Shown here: piece by piece, positions 15,029 through 56,735 of the stretch
How positions within the stretch are numbered: position 1 is the first letter of the stretch
Layout of the letters: every line of letters starts with the position of its first letter
DNA from: Eleginops maclovinus
Taxonomy: Eukaryota > Chordata > Actinopteri > Perciformes > Eleginopidae
Assembly: GCF_036324505.1 (NCBI RefSeq)
Contig: NC_086363.1
Coordinates: 3,641,790-3,705,789, forward strand
Direction: 5' to 3'
DNA length: 64,000 nt
Notes under the pieces: generated by a model
The model's database searches: none
The model's input: only the letters and a program-made list of their open reading frames with translations
What the model was told of the DNA's origin: nothing
Made by a program: the position numbers and the translations under genes

Positions 15029-16364
15029 TAAAGAGAAAAGGATAGGCATGTGAATGGAACAGACAAGAGATGACTTTCCCATCTTTCAGAGCGGAGAGCT
15101 TTGAAATGGATTTGTCAGGCATGTGTATCGTCTTTCAGTCATTTCCCATCGTGCTCGCCTGAAGTCCTAAAACACTCACCTTCTAGATTCATCACTGTAA
15201 CCCTTATTATGTCGGCAGTCTGACATAATAAGGGCTGATGACTGAAATACAAGTGCAATCACAGCTCTGTGGGATAAAACGTATTGACCGTATGGGGTTT
15301 ATTGAACTCCGGCAAGGAGAATATTTCTCAGTTTGGTAAGTTTGTCTGCAGGATTATGAAAAACTATAGGTCCAGTTTTCATGAAAGTTGGTAGAAGGGT
15401 TCAGCAAGAAAAAAGGACCCATTACATCTTGGAGCTGTTCTGATTAACAGCTTATACTGTACATGTATTCATTTTTAATTTGCAAGTTGGGCCTTTTTGT
15501 CTTCTGGTGGCGGTCTGAGCTCAAGTGTTTTCCAAATGATTGAATGTGTTTGTTTTTTTTAGTTAAATCCAGCAGATTCGATTCGATTTGCAACTAAGCA
15601 TAGTTTGCCTGCCTCTCCAAACATATATATCCAATAAATGTGTATACTGGTCATTTAAACTAGGTGAAAATAATAAAGAAATGGCTTGATATGAGTAATG
15701 CTGTGTATCTGCATGAGTGTTATATGTAAGCCCTAGCAACTTTACAAAGTGATAATGTCAATTGTGTTTTTCATTGCTGCCCCCTAGTGGCCAAATCCAT
15801 TGTATATTACACCTTCAGTTCCCTGACAATGACCTCTGTGGTTTGGTTGGTTGTAAATGCGCAGCTCTCCATGTGAACAAAGCTGCAGTTCAACAGAAAT
15901 CCATTATTGGAGAGTTATTTCTAATGCTGATTGATTGTTCCTTTAGGCGGGGAAACAAGAGGAAACTAATGGTGTTCAAATGGGTTCTGGCAGCGATATG
16001 ATTATACATTTATATGTCTTCACTGTAATAGCACTTACTTGTTCCTGACTGTGAGAAACCCACGGTCCTCAAATAAGAAAGGTTATTCAGCACAAAACCC
16101 ACACTGTGCTTCCCCTGACAAACTTCAGAACATTTGGAAACCATTTTCGGATTGCATTAGCACTAAGATCAGTTTATCTGACAGAAATGTGGTATTTATT
16201 TTGTGTCGCTGTTGGGAAAATGTTCTTTCCCAAGTGTTAATATTTCAGGAACTGAGTTAAAATGACCAGGTTACTTCACAGTGACCATTTACACTGTATG
16301 CATGTGGAGGTTTAGTTGAGGACCTGCAAATATGTAACTCAATCCATCTCCGATAATTAGAAAC
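15026..16364. other. Non-coding with a possible ancient interspersed repeat
   Basis: No gene is seen. The stretch near 15335-15430 (TCTGCAGGATTATG, CATGAAAGTTGGTAGAAGG, AAAGGACCCATTA) resembles an old interspersed repeat common in fish genomes, recalled and not searched. A short perfect hairpin at 15201-15234 is listed separately. Confidence 0.4.
15201..15234. repeat. 13-bp perfect inverted repeat with 8-nt loop
   Basis: CCCTTATTATGTC (15201-15213) and GACATAATAAGGG (15222-15234) are exact reverse complements around GGCAGTCT. No larger element could be delimited around it. Confidence 0.9.
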
Positions 16365-16772
16365 ATGGGGCCCTATTCTGCTTGTTTTCAGGCTTGTATT
16401 TAGTGTCTCTCCTGGGTCATGTCTGCATGTTTCTTGTTCAGAAAGCTCTTTATGTTTCTCATACTGCCTGTGCTGCAGCACCTCTTTGCACCCTCTGTCT
16501 GAAACCAGAGCCCAGTCTGCTCTGATTGGTGAGCTGTCCGGCTATGTTGTTGTTTGTCAACCGCTTAGAGATGTCCCGCCCCTTAGCCTGTCATGTACAG
16601 TGTGTTAGAGCGCAAGCAAATAGAAGAATGAGTGTTACATAGTGATGTCGTTATGCGTTAGGCGTTTCAGGCAGATGTGTGGGAGAAAACTTTGGGAATT
16701 CCGTCTTTTGAAGACCTTTTACCAAAACCTATAACAGAAAAGGGGAAACCCCAAAACGTATAACAGGGCCCT
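16365..16772 (+). mobile_element. TTAA-type MITE copy
   Basis: Begins GGGGCCCTATTCTGC, contains the family blocks TCTGAAACCAGAGCCCAGTC and GATGTCCCGCCCCTTAGCCT, and ends GTATAACAGGGCCCTG, an inverted match to its start. It is about 408 bp and somewhat diverged. No intact TTAA flanks remain. Confidence 0.85.
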
Positions 16773-18121
16773 GACACTTCCACAATAGAATAATTAATTA
16801 CCGTACAGTATCATGTTCAGTTTGGTCAGGGGGTAAAAGCACCGGTTATCTAGAAGAAGATTGGCCCCCTAAATGGTCTCTGCTTTATTTATTTTTTCAA
16901 GCACCAGTACTGCTGGGAAGCTCCACTCTGGCATCATGTTCTGGTTGACCTTTAATGTGTTTGTGTGTTCTTCTGGAAACAGACCATCATTTAGTAATTA
17001 AGCTCCCTGTGTAGTGGAGAGGTTTCGGCTTATTTAGTTTTGCAGATCATTAGAAATAACCCTAACACACATAATGAGCAGGAATCGAGATGGGTTGTTT
17101 GCAGCGGTGTGGCTTTGCAGCACTTTTCTTGCTCTGAGGTCATGCTCCTTGGTCTTGATGTTAAGACATAAAACCACACAGACACTTTTATCACTCTCTC
17201 ACGTGCCTGGAAACGTAAACATTCATAGATTTTATGATATCACGCTGTTAGGGGCATCAAAGTGTTGAAGAGCATGTGTGAATGGAATTATGTGCTTCCT
17301 CACGCTTCCAGAGTTATTCCCTTTTTTCTCCATCAGAGGTATTTGTTGCGCGCATTGGCCCCTGCTGTCCTGCAGAGAGGATGTCGTCATGCCGTAATGT
17401 TGAGGGTCTGGTTTCAAAATATCTCCCGGGCTATCGAGCTGTTACCATGCAACTTGCTCTCAACATAACATGAAACTGAAGAGCTTTTTCTCATTAGGCA
17501 CGCTGGAGAACAGAGGAAAGAAGAAGTGGTCTTTAAGCTACAGCCAAAACCAAGGGAGGAAAGGTTCATCAGTAATAGGTCTTCAAATGTGAACGGCTAA
17601 ATAAACTCAGATCTTGTTGTCCCAGAACTCTCCACAAACATGTTGTCCCTCTCCGATTCTATCTATCTTTGTTCAGATTTCTGTGTTTACGCCCTCAAAA
17701 TGTCCTTCTCTTTAATGTAATTAAGATAAAGAAGAACATCAGTAATACGTTAAACTGGATCAGACCTTGTTTTCCCACAAACTCTTAACTGAAAACATGT
17801 TGTTTCTTTGTGTTTTTTAAGGTCAAATGAGCATAAAGTAAATGATAGTAAGAAGATGGTAGAAACACAAAATGCGCATCTTTGTTATTTCATGAAGAGA
17901 TTTAAGGTAAACAACAAGATGCTGGGAATTCCCACTTGTAGAATAAGTACTGATCCTATCTTCTTGCAAAAACTACAAAAAAAACATTAAAAAATCTCAG
18001 TATTTTCAAAAATAAAAGAACTCTTTCTGCAGTTAATTGCTTCATGATAAATATTGATGATTACTGATAATAATTAGAAGTTAACAATGATTTTATTTAC
18101 ATTTCTAGCAAGGTGGATCTA
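16773..18121. other. Non-coding, nothing recognised
   Basis: Short open frames at 17074-17473 have no recognised motifs. No repeats delimited. Confidence 0.5.
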
Positions 18122-18225
18122 GTTTTAGAAAAAATGCCCAGGGAGCAGTACAGGGAATGGTCCCCTGCTCAGGTAGCACTTGGTCTTTCTTTCAAGCCCC
18201 TAACCACTTTGCCACCACCACCCAT
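18122..18225 (-). mobile_element. Diverged SINE fragment, minus strand
   Basis: Read on the minus strand: a tRNA-like end (GGTGGTGGCAAAGTGGTTAG), then ACCTGAGCAGGGGACC and ACTGCTCCCTGGGC, in the order seen in the SINE copy at 31065-31285. Old and truncated. Confidence 0.5.
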
Positions 18226-18880
18226 ATCATAACATGTTAATATTAATAAAAAGGTTTCATATTTAAAACTGTGTTGTATTTTAAAAGCTGATCATATGTT
18301 TTATCTTCATGCAAAATGTAAACTGTACAGTAACTAGAAGGACAAGTTGTTAGATAAATGAAGTGGAGTAAAAGGTACAATATTGGAGACGTATAAAAGT
18401 ACCTTCTGAGATGCAGTTCTCCTGTGAAAAGCTCTTACAGTAGTTTAATTTCCATCCCTGGGAGTCCATACCTCATATCTTTAATAAAGCAGGCAGCTAA
18501 CGCTCTCTCTGCTGCAGGTATTGGACGCACAGCAACATGCAGGGGCCAATTTAAACATCAGCCAAAGTGAGGACAGAATTTCCACAATGAGTTCTCAGTA
18601 AAACACAGAAAACATCAAAGTGAGCCAGCCATGGAAAATGGTTTTGAAGTCGTGAAAATATTTAGGTCATAATTTAGCAAAACAATACATTTGGAAAAGA
18701 TAAACAACCGAAATTAGTGCCGACGACTGGATGGACATCTGCTCTACATTAGAGATCCAGGTTCGGTCCAGCTGAGGGCAGTGATTGATAGTTAATGATA
18801 CTTGATTTGGGGACTTGAGGGGATCAGTGAATCAACAAATCTCTCACTCTCTCTTCTCTCTCCCCCACCCCCCTCCCCAG

Positions 18881-47106
<28,226 letters not shown>

Positions 47107-50100
47107 AGCCTTTATGATCACTGCTGCAGAGGCCGAGCGACACCCCAAACAGTGCCTTAAACTTTGAAGGAGCTCCAAGATGCACAACATCCAACTATTA
47201 CCAGGAACGTCACATTTGCAGAGTGTTTTACATGTAAAAGACAGTGACACACCTCCGTGTTGTGCATGAACTAAAGCTTGATTGTTTTAGCTACAAGACT
47301 GAATCATAAGGGCTAAAGAAAATGCTAAACTTTTCAAACTTTGAGCGACCGTATGAGCTGGAGACGATCGCATGACAGGACTCTTCATCAGACTTATCGC
47401 AGAGTTCATCTGTCTTCAATGAAGGCCAAAGGTCAGCTTTCACATCGTCCAGAGGCTCGCAGGGGTCAGGTTTACTGAAGTGTGGATAAGAAGCTAATAC
47501 AACAACTTCATCGTCCCCGAGTTCTCATTCGTCTCCAAGTTTTCCGAGGAGGTAAAATGGCACATAAAGAAACTGACAGGAGAGAGTCATTCACAAACTG
47601 ATTTTCCATTTACAGGCAGCTGCTCTTCTCAGTATTATACAGGAATGGCTATAAACATACACAGCGTTGCCTTATAACTCATTATGTAACATTTCCTAGG
47701 AAGCAACCTTGTGATGGTTTGCAGGTCCAAGCTTAATAGCCGCCACTCTCATTGAGCGTTAATCACAAAATGCGTTGTGTGTACCCTCTTCGTAAAACCT
47801 TTGCAAAGCAGGCTGAACCTTTTTAATCATGCTTTGTGAACATCCAGGTTTGCTATGGAGCGGGCTTGTTCTTCCTTGGCTTTGTTGGCAAATTGCTATA
47901 TTTCTTTGCGCAAAAACTGCCGCTAAATGATGACATGAGTAAGAGGACAGGCGCCAGGACTGGGACTCAAATTGGAGGCCACTTGTAAAAACATTACTCC
48001 ATAGCGCACCTCTTTTCTAACCTATATTTTTACATTTTAAACACACAAGTATTACCTACAGTAAATCTATAGATCTGCTATTGTTTTGGTGTTCTGCTCT
48101 CACCAGCCTTATCTCCGTCTGGAACAGGACTTTCTTTTTTTGTCATGAAGGCTCTTATAAACCCACTGTTTTCTTTTCCAGCACAAATGGAAAGGCCCCT
48201 TTAAAGTTAGAGAATAGCTAGTAAACTGAGTGGAACTTTTAGAAGCTCAAGACCAAATTTGGATCTTTTTCTGATAGCTGGTGTAGATCAAAATAGATCT
48301 AAAAGGCGAATTTACAATTGGATTTAACAATCAGTGTTTTCTGGATGTTGAAATTGGCGAATGTTTGCTGGAACAACTTTATAGAATATATTTCAGGACA
48401 GGGCAAAACTATTGTCGCAGCTTTTAAGCGCAGTTTTAACCTCACAAAAGCAGTGTTTGTGCAATTGTTTTATTTTTGTGAACATGAAAAGAATATACAA
48501 GTAACAAAGATTTTGGAAAGTGTTAGAGGTCACAGCATTTGACAGATGAAGCGATTGTGAAAAAGAAAGAACAGCTGATTTTAAACAGATGGGTGCATGG
48601 GCGACTGCCTCGTGCGATTTACAGCTTTCAGCGTTCACTGCCAAAAGATGGGTTGTATCAGCATTAATGCATATGTATATGTGCACACACACACACACAC
48701 ACACACACACTAACCAGCCGTAACAGACAAGCTTTTATGTCTCTCTGTAGGGATTACTCCTTAATGCTGCTCTTCAATCCAAAAAGCGTCGTTGCAGGAA
48801 CTTGTCTCTTCACCCAGTCATGTTTTATATTTGAAGAGGGGAAACATTTTTTAGTGCACCTTGAAATTTGGCAAACCTCACAGGGCTGTAGTTGAATTCC
48901 CTCCGCTCCTATAGTTTGTAGAGAAGTCTGTCTGTGTAAGCTCTCCTATAGTTTAAACAAATCAAGAGTTGTCTGGCCCACTTTCTTTTTATGAAATTGA
49001 ATCCGTGCACATGATGTCAATTTAAGAGGTTGTGTCCATATGAGGGAGGGAAAAATGTGACTTTTTGAGGCGACTGAAGCCAGATATCATACTTTCTCTA
49101 CCTCATGCTCAAGTGCCTCGGTGTTTGTCGGGGGTTTCTGTTCTTCAGCATGACTATACCGCAAAAGAAAGACGAATTGAAGAGGGAAAAGAGGGAAAGG
49201 GAGTCTGGGGAAAAGGGAAAATGAGGTGAGAAACCAGACTTAATATGTGATGTGTCTCAGAAGACGCTTTAGCAACTCAAAGGGGAATTACGGGATTTCA
49301 GAGTTTAATGCAGAGCACACAATAGCTTGAACCAACCAAAATCAGCTCACAAAAAGGTGTGATCATGTTTTCCTTTTGCATTAACAGCAGGTACGTGTGT
49401 TTTTTTTACCAGAAACATAATCATACATTTAGTATTTTGCCAACAGCTTGTTGTCAATGTTAGTTTAATTTGCTCATCCTTTAGAGTAGTTTCACTTTGT
49501 TCACAAGGTTTGGAAACTGTTTTATGCGAGCAATAATAACCTTTATGTTTCTGTCTATGAGTATAAGGACTAAATGACACAGACACCACAGTATTGGCTG
49601 CCCTAATGTATCCTAGTTGTACCTTGTTGTATTATTATTGCTATGATTTGAATACAAAGCTGAAACGATCAGCTGATTCATCAATTAGAAAATCAGTTGC
49701 GTCCGATTTAAGTAATCTTTCAAACAATATCCTCTCCTAAGCTTCTCAGGTGTGAGCATTTGCTGCTTTTGACTTGTTTATAACATCTCAAGTATTTAAA
49801 AATATTGGACTCTTGATCCAACGACACGAGACAGACGGATGATGGGAATTTTTCTTTTTTCCCCTAATTAATAAATTGAATGAATATATAAATTGCGAAA
49901 ATAGCTGCCGGATTTATCTATTATATTAAAGCCTAAAACACATACAGATGCTCAATGCATGCATGTCTGAGTGTCTTATAATGGAGACCAGTTCAGTAAA
50001 TGTAAGAATACATCTGCATGGATCTAAAAGATGCACTTAAAAGGTGCAGATTATCAGTCCTATCTGAAGGGCTACAGATTCATTAATATTTCTCCAAAGT

Positions 50101-52556
50101 ATTGTCAGATACAAGGCAGTGGGAGTACTTTTCTCTACACAGGAAGCGGCTAAACATAATATGGCATGTGAAAAGCAGCAGCAGTCACAGTTAATTTGAA
50201 TTTCTGGGCTACAAAGTCTTTTTAAAGTTCAAATTAAAACAGAAAATGTAAAAACATGACATCTTTTACTTCACAATACGGCCGCCAAAGTACAAAGTGT
50301 GCTACCATGACACAAGTCAAAGGGACCCATCATGGAACATACAATACTACAACAGTCATTATACATTTGATTTACAGTATTAGCAGCTGGTTACTCCATG
50401 AGGTGGTTTTAGGTAAAAAATACGTGAATGGAACAAATACGAAATGTACAAGTCTATAGAGTCTTATTCTTTCCAGCTAATGTTTGCATGATTAAGTGTC
50501 ATATTCTAAAACACACACACTCTCTCGTACAATATCTGCTCTGTATTCTGTAGCTGGCAGTAGTCTGAGTGGCAGCCAGGTCTTAATGTCATGTCCTGAT
50601 GACCCTCATTCATCTTGTCGAGGCGTCACACTCGGCACTTTGCCAGCGGAGGAGTCAATGCTCTAAATCTCTGCCTTTCTGAAACAACAGCCAAAGCTAA
50701 CACCAAAAGATCCTGCAGTATATTTTCACTCACTCGCTTATTTGTCATCTCCACTTCTAACCAGAGGAGCAAACTAAATATTATGGATTGAAATTCCTAT
50801 GCAGAATTGTGTGTTTATGCAGGTTTGAGGGTGTTTTATTCCACAATATTGATCTCAGCAGGCCTTTAAAGATGAATAACTCTGAAAAATGAAGTGTTTT
50901 GACAAAAGCAGGAAGTATTAGTGCAGCTATGAAGACGTGGCCGTGCTCCCAACTTTTGTTTCTTGCCATTTCCTTCTGAGGAGTGGAAGACCAATGTTTA
51001 TAAGGAGAATATTCAGACTTTTTTAAAAGCTGTGTGATGTTTACTAGAAGAATTGCAAGTGTTTGGTCTCCTTATCATCGTATGCTAGCCAGCAGGTTGG
51101 ACTTCCATCAAGTATTTACAGGATAACGTTGATAGCTTTCAAACTTAACTGGGAAAAATACAGTGTATAAATGTATTACTGTCAGTGGCTTCTCTGATCT
51201 ATGACCACAACATGTATGGTCTTGACGACCAACAAGGCTAACCACAGCAGCTTATGCCCACATGAAATTGTTGGCTTGTTTGCAGCACCAAAAGCAAACC
51301 GAATCTTCTCTTTCTTCTCACCCGTGACTCAATTTTCGCTCCCACATTTGAATCACACCCGCTTCAATGTGAGTCCTACACACTTTGGTTCTGTACTCTC
51401 AATGTTTAGAGCTGAAACGGCGCTGAAAATAGAAGTGATATTACATTTTGAATATGGTTTGGTAAGCAGGGGTCCTTTTGGACTCATGTTCATATCAAGT
51501 GACTCCAAAAGGACACATGTACAGTAAATGAAGGCCAACATGCTTTGAGTGGAAATAACATATATTGTATTTTAGGAATAATCACGTATGATTAGTTGCA
51601 CTCTTGCTTATATTTTTTGTTTAAAAAGTTAAAACTAGGTTGTTTTTTACCCATTTTTCCTTACTGAAACGGATGGTATGTCAGTTTTCCTTCTTTAGCA
51701 TTACCTATAAATATGTTTGTAATGTTCACATGAAATGATCTGCCCCCCTGCTTCAAACTCTTTCCCCCCGAAAAAAACAGAGAACATTTTCTGGTTGAAA
51801 TGGTTTCAGCAGACAGCAATATGTAAAATGAGTCCGGACCAATCACATTTTAAAACAAAATTTAAACAGCGTGCTTCCACCGGCTGAGCCTCGTCTCACA
51901 TGTAATGTACTTTGACGACATGTTGTTCCTTCCCGGTGAAGTTGCAGCCTATCAGATATCAGCAGGACAAACTGTTGTGATGTGATTCCCTGATTGGCTA
52001 GAGGTGCCTCTGACCTCGGATCAATGCTCCGGCCTCATGGGGTCAAACAACTCAAATATTTGGATTTTGAAAAGAGCCAAATGCCTTACCTTTCCAAAGT
52101 GAGAACACATTGCAAAGTGCACTTAACCATCTAAATGTGTAATTTCCTAAAATGTATACTTGGTTTTTCAAAGAGCTTACTATGCTATACTCTGGAGTGA
52201 TGTCTCTGAGCACATACGTGTGTACATGTATCTGTTTTTTATTACATTGTGCTGGTCATAAGGGCTGTGGAGTTGCAGAAATAAATGCCTTAATCAAACA
52301 TGATTATGTCAAGAAAATACTCACTAAAGTGCTTCACATTTACTTAAGAAAATATACGTTATGTTCTGTTGATTTGTACCACTAAATGCTGTATATGCAC
52401 TGCTGAAATAATAAAACGTAGATTTGTTTAAACAGGTGAACTGTGTTATCCCTGCTCCTGAACATTGAGAGAGGAGAATTGGAAACAGGCGTTTTTAAGA
52501 CCTTAACAGGAGTGTTGACTTGTGTGAGCAATGGTTGTATATGTGGTTGTATGTAC
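47107..52556. other. scara5 3' UTR start and intergenic sequence
   Basis: The 3' UTR starts at 47107. No AATAAA was spotted in the first kilobase, so its end is undetermined. The rest is AT-rich with no supported gene. The open frame at 51201-51527 has no recognised motif. Confidence 0.5.
48683..48710. repeat. (CA)n microsatellite
   Basis: CA array of about 28 bp. Confidence 0.93.
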
Positions 52557-52830
52557 AGCAGTGGCTCAGTAAGTAGGGGCTTGGACTGGGAATCGTAGGG
52601 TCGCCGGTTCAAGTCCCCGAACAGACTTGAAATATGCTACTTGGAGAGGTCCCAGTTCACCTCCTAGGCCCTGCTGTGGTGCCCTTGAGCAAAGATCCCG
52701 ACACCTCCAATCCCCCCCTCCCCGGGCGCTGCGCAATAGCGATGGGTTAAATGCAGAGGACCAATTTCACTGTGTGTGCTCTGCTGTGTGCATGTATGTG
52801 ACAAATAAAGAGGGTTTCATCCTCTGATTC
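52557..52830 (+). mobile_element. tRNA-derived SINE, near full length
   Basis: A-box-like GTGGCTCAGTAAGTAGGGG, B box GGTTCAAGTCC at 52606-52616, a body with GGTGCCCTTGAGCAAAG and CCCCGGGCGCTGCGC, then GGTTAAATGCAGAGGACC, TTTCACTGTGTG and a GACAAATAAAG tail. This is the most complete of five SINE pieces here and shows the family's organisation. Confidence 0.85.
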
Positions 52831-55379
52831 TATCTATATAATACAAATGTGATGTGTAGGGGGTCTCCAAATATGGTGACTTTGCATAACAGTGTCACTA
52901 AGATGAAAAAAGGGTTGATTTTTAAATTAAAGGTTGGCTATTTAGAGCAACATGGTTCTCAAAGTACACTAACTGACAAACAAATAATGCTTTTATAGAA
53001 TATGAGACATTGCTGTGGATTAAACCACTCAAAAAGCAGTTAAAAGTAGCTAAATCTGAAGCATCTCCACCAGTTAAATGCAACATATGCACTAAGACAG
53101 CATTAATATTAATCAGAAAACATCGTATAGCGTATAGAAAGGAGGACAGGCACTTTTTTTTTGTGCAAATTGAACACATATGATCACTTTTACTTTCATA
53201 CTGTAAGTACAAACACACTGTATTTGAGTATTTTCACTATGTGTTATAAGTATTTTTACCTAAATACCACGTTGGGCTGAAGCACGTGGGTGTGTTCAAC
53301 ATGTACGAGCTTTGATTGACAGCTGTGAAGACTAATTTAAAGTATGAACGTTTCCACATGTGAAGTGGATGTGGAAATGATTGAAATAAAAATCACCTGA
53401 TGTCCGACACACATGGCCGACAGTCAGAACAAAGACAGCGGATCGTGTTTGACTCAACGTGGTTTCACTTATCCTCCAGGAAGGTAGGACTTTTTAGTTA
53501 TACGTTTTTATTTCATACAGTAAAATATATACTGCATGAATAAAATGGAACATATGTGACTGGATATATAGATTGATGGTAGACAATTCTAACACCTAGA
53601 CTGTTTCGTTAGTAATGTATGAGTAATTTATGTGAATATATCATCTTTAGAAATGATTCTGATGCTATAATTGGCATTTGATTGTTTAAAGGAGATAATG
53701 ATGGTGACTGATGGTCATTAAGTTAAGTGCCATCTTCTTCTTCCCACCATTTGGCCTTTATGATCCATCCATATTTTGTGTTCAGTGTTTACGAGCGTCA
53801 GGACAGATGATGCATGTTTGCATAACAGCAAAAGGACATGTATTGGCTGCAGTTTTGTTTGATTCCAGATGCAAAAAAAGAAGCCAAATTATCATCAGTT
53901 AAAACCACAAACAGAGAGAGAAACAAGTTTGAACTGTGAATCCTGACACATGCATCCTGGGTGGTCCTTTTTAAAAAGTCTAAATATATGTAAGTTGTTT
54001 TTTCGGTCGATTTTCCAGTCAGTCTAAAGACAGGATTTGATCAAGTTTCCCCGAGGAATGAAGACTGTTCTCCAAGGATAATACAGTCCATGAAATCCAT
54101 TTGAAGTAAGATGTTCAACCATAACATGTGGTTGAAAACAATTCTGGAAAAGGATATCTTAACTTGCTTTTTTGTTGTTTAAATGGCCTTTAGAAATACA
54201 TGGGATTGAGAAAAAACATCTGGTTGTCTAAACTTAAATTAAACTATGATTTCTTCTTTTTTTAATAATTGTTCCCATAACTAAAAGCCTATGCCACCAA
54301 ATCCTTTCTTAAAAACCTCATTTCAAAGATCATCATAGACCTTGAAAACAGCAATTGGGAAAAACAAACCCACCACAAGGTTCATAATGGTGTCCTGCCG
54401 CTTTCAATTATCCTCTTGTGCTGAGATTGCTTTATTATTATTTCTTAAAATATATTGTTGTTTTTGTAAACCTCAAATAATCCTGACAATTAAAAAGAAA
54501 ATTAAATCAAATCAGAAATAAAGAGTTATGAGCGCATGTTATGTCACAATGTGCAAGTATACAGCGTACATATGCACACAGAGAACTGTACATGCACACC
54601 AACTTGGCGCTATGTCATGTAATAAATATATTCAGTTTGATTTTGGTGCAATGTTAGGGTATCTACATAGTTTTTGCCATGGTGCAATAAAAACTGTCAG
54701 CAAAATATGCATGTGGTTCAAAACAAATCTGGAGATATCATTTCATTTTGGATCTGCTTAATATACACACATGTTCTGTTCCATATGTGAGCAAACATCT
54801 GGCTTTCTCTTATCTTGTTGTATCTTATGATAATGAACTGTCCATTTAAATTACATGACATAGACGCCTTGGCGCACAATAGCCCTATATGTTTGTATTT
54901 AAATCATGACAATAAATCGTGTAATTGTCCCTTATTTGATCATGACCTAAAGGATCTTCCTCTCTTTGTTTGTGACTGTTTCTCTGTGTTTTCACAGCAG
55001 AGAGTTACCCATCTATACATTTTATAGAACTTACCCAGTTCTATAAAACCCACCACAACATGTGGCAGCATGAGCCCACAAACATGAGCTCATTCCCCTT
55101 AAGGGTAACCAGTTGTGGGGAGAAAGCAAGAGTTGCAGTCTTTCTATCAGCGTCCAGTTGTCATCGTACCACATTCCTGCTCCTCTTCCTCATAATGAAG
55201 TGGTTATCCCTCCACACAATGAGAGGAGCGAGATGGGAACATCTGCAGCATGTGAAGGAGATGAAACAATAATGGGATCATGAGAGTCAAGGTCAAGGTC
55301 AACCTCATGGTCTGACTGAGTGAAATTCTGTCAGACATTAAACAGAGGCCCGACACATGCTGTGATGATGATTAAACAA
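52831..55379. other. Intergenic, nothing recognised
   Basis: AT-rich sequence between scara5 and pbk. Short frames (52922-53218 minus, 54528-54761 plus) have no recognised motif. Confidence 0.5.
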
Positions 55380-55640
55380 ATAAAGTACTGTACTATACTG
55401 TATACATTCCCCCAACATTTTATGTGAAAAAAAATACGAGTAATTGTATAGTATGTCGCAAATATCAGGCAAGAGACAAAGTAAAGTATGACTAAATGAA
55501 TATCAAATGTCATGTCATAGTGTGTCAAAAAATATGTCAAACATTTAGAAAAAAGTTCATACTATAGTATGTCAAATATATCATGAATAAAGTCATTGTA
55601 TAGTATGCTGAAAAATACTAGAATGTCCAAAATATTAATA
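55380..55640. repeat. Degenerate AT-rich tandem repeat with TAGTATG core
   Basis: TATAGTATGTC-like words recur near 55448, 55517 (CATAGTGTGTC), 55563 and 55597 (ATAGTATGCTG), separated by 35-70 bp and joined by AAATAT-rich linkers. Copies are too diverged for a fixed unit length. Confidence 0.6.
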
Positions 55641-55949
55641 CATACAGATTGTGTAATACGTCCAAATGTATTTATTTTTAAAGGGCATTGTTTATTTAAA
55701 AAGAGTATGTAAAAGATCATGTAAAACAAGAATCAGAGTCAAAACAGTTTTTTAAAAATCATTTTAAAAAAGCAGTGTGTCGAAAAATGTGAATTATATA
55801 TCAGAAAGTGATACCATCTGGTGTCCAAACACAAGACTGACCTCTGTTGGAGAAATATTGTGTTACAATAGTATATGATTTCAGTAATATGTTGAAATAC
55901 CTTAACTTAAACACTTCGCCCTCTTCATAATCACAGAACCAATAAGAGA

Positions 55950-56541
55950 TAATCACTTTCTGATATGCAGTGATTCCTGGGCAGCTCTTACAAGCATTAT
56001 CAGGCTCAGCCAAATATCATCAGGAGCTACTTCATGAAATACTTACCAACTCGAGAGTGTCAATAGGCTACAAGGAAGGAAGATCACATTCCTGTTGGTC
56101 CCAGCTCACTCAGGTATCCTGGAAAATGAGACAGCAGACAAGTAAGACAAACTATCAAAGTCAGAAGGGGAGAGTTTATTGTGGAGGAACATAACCCAGC
56201 AGTGGCAGCAGTACTGGACTAGATCAATAATGGGAATGCATTCAATTCAATTCAAAACAAAGTTGGGGTTCAAAATATAGAGGAGCAGTGTGGAAAGGCA
56301 AAGTGGCAATAAGCAGGTTAGGAATTGGACACAGCAATCTTAATAGTACACTTCTCAAAATAGAGAAACATCTGACAGGGTTGAACACGTCTTTTTGACA
56401 TGCAGGAAAAATACACCACAAAGACAGGAAAAGGATGCGAAAACAAAAATGGGAAGAGTTGAAGACAAAATAGGAAACATATTCAAATGTACGAAGGGCA
56501 GGGAAGTAATATTTCGTTGTTTAGATAGGTCTGGTCTGTAA
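55950..56541 (+). mobile_element. I/Nimb-type LINE remnant (ORF2 C-terminus)
   Basis: Fragments in shifting frames match, in order, the end of an I-superfamily ORF2: an RNase H start (SDSWAALTSI), the RNase H end motif as LLVPAHSGILENETADK, then LGIGHSNLNSTLLKIEKHLT, and a C-terminal part with VEHVFLTCRKNTPQ and KCTKGREVIFRCLDRSGL before a stop near 56540. Several frameshifts and internal stops make it dead. It ends about 100 bp before the PBK first-exon region. Confidence 0.8.
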
Positions 56542-56639
56542 AAGTGTCAGGATCCGCAGAATCTACACGCAGTGATGCAAACTACGGTAAAACACCAACG
56601 AAGAAGAAGTAGAAGCAGTAGACGTTTGTCCCTCTGCGG

Positions 56640-56735
56640 CCTCCGTACAGCCTGCGCATACGGAAGCATCATTTGAATGTCCGGCGCGATTTAAATTTGT
56701 GTGGCAGTTAGTTGGGACAGTGAAAGCAAACGCAG
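56640..56735 (+). promoter_or_regulatory. pbk: Probable pbk promoter and non-coding exon 1
   Basis: The only GC- and CpG-enriched block before the gene. It ends at a donor ACGCAG|GTAATG (56735/56736), matching the acceptor at 57638. It contains TTTGAA at 56672-56677, the CHR consensus of DREAM/B-MYB-regulated late cell-cycle genes, and CGGCGCGATTTAAAT at 56682-56696. On the minus strand the latter holds an E2F-like TCGCGCC. Human PBK is a cell-cycle gene with peak expression in G2/M, so these sites are plausible. The start site itself is not determined. Confidence 0.55.
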
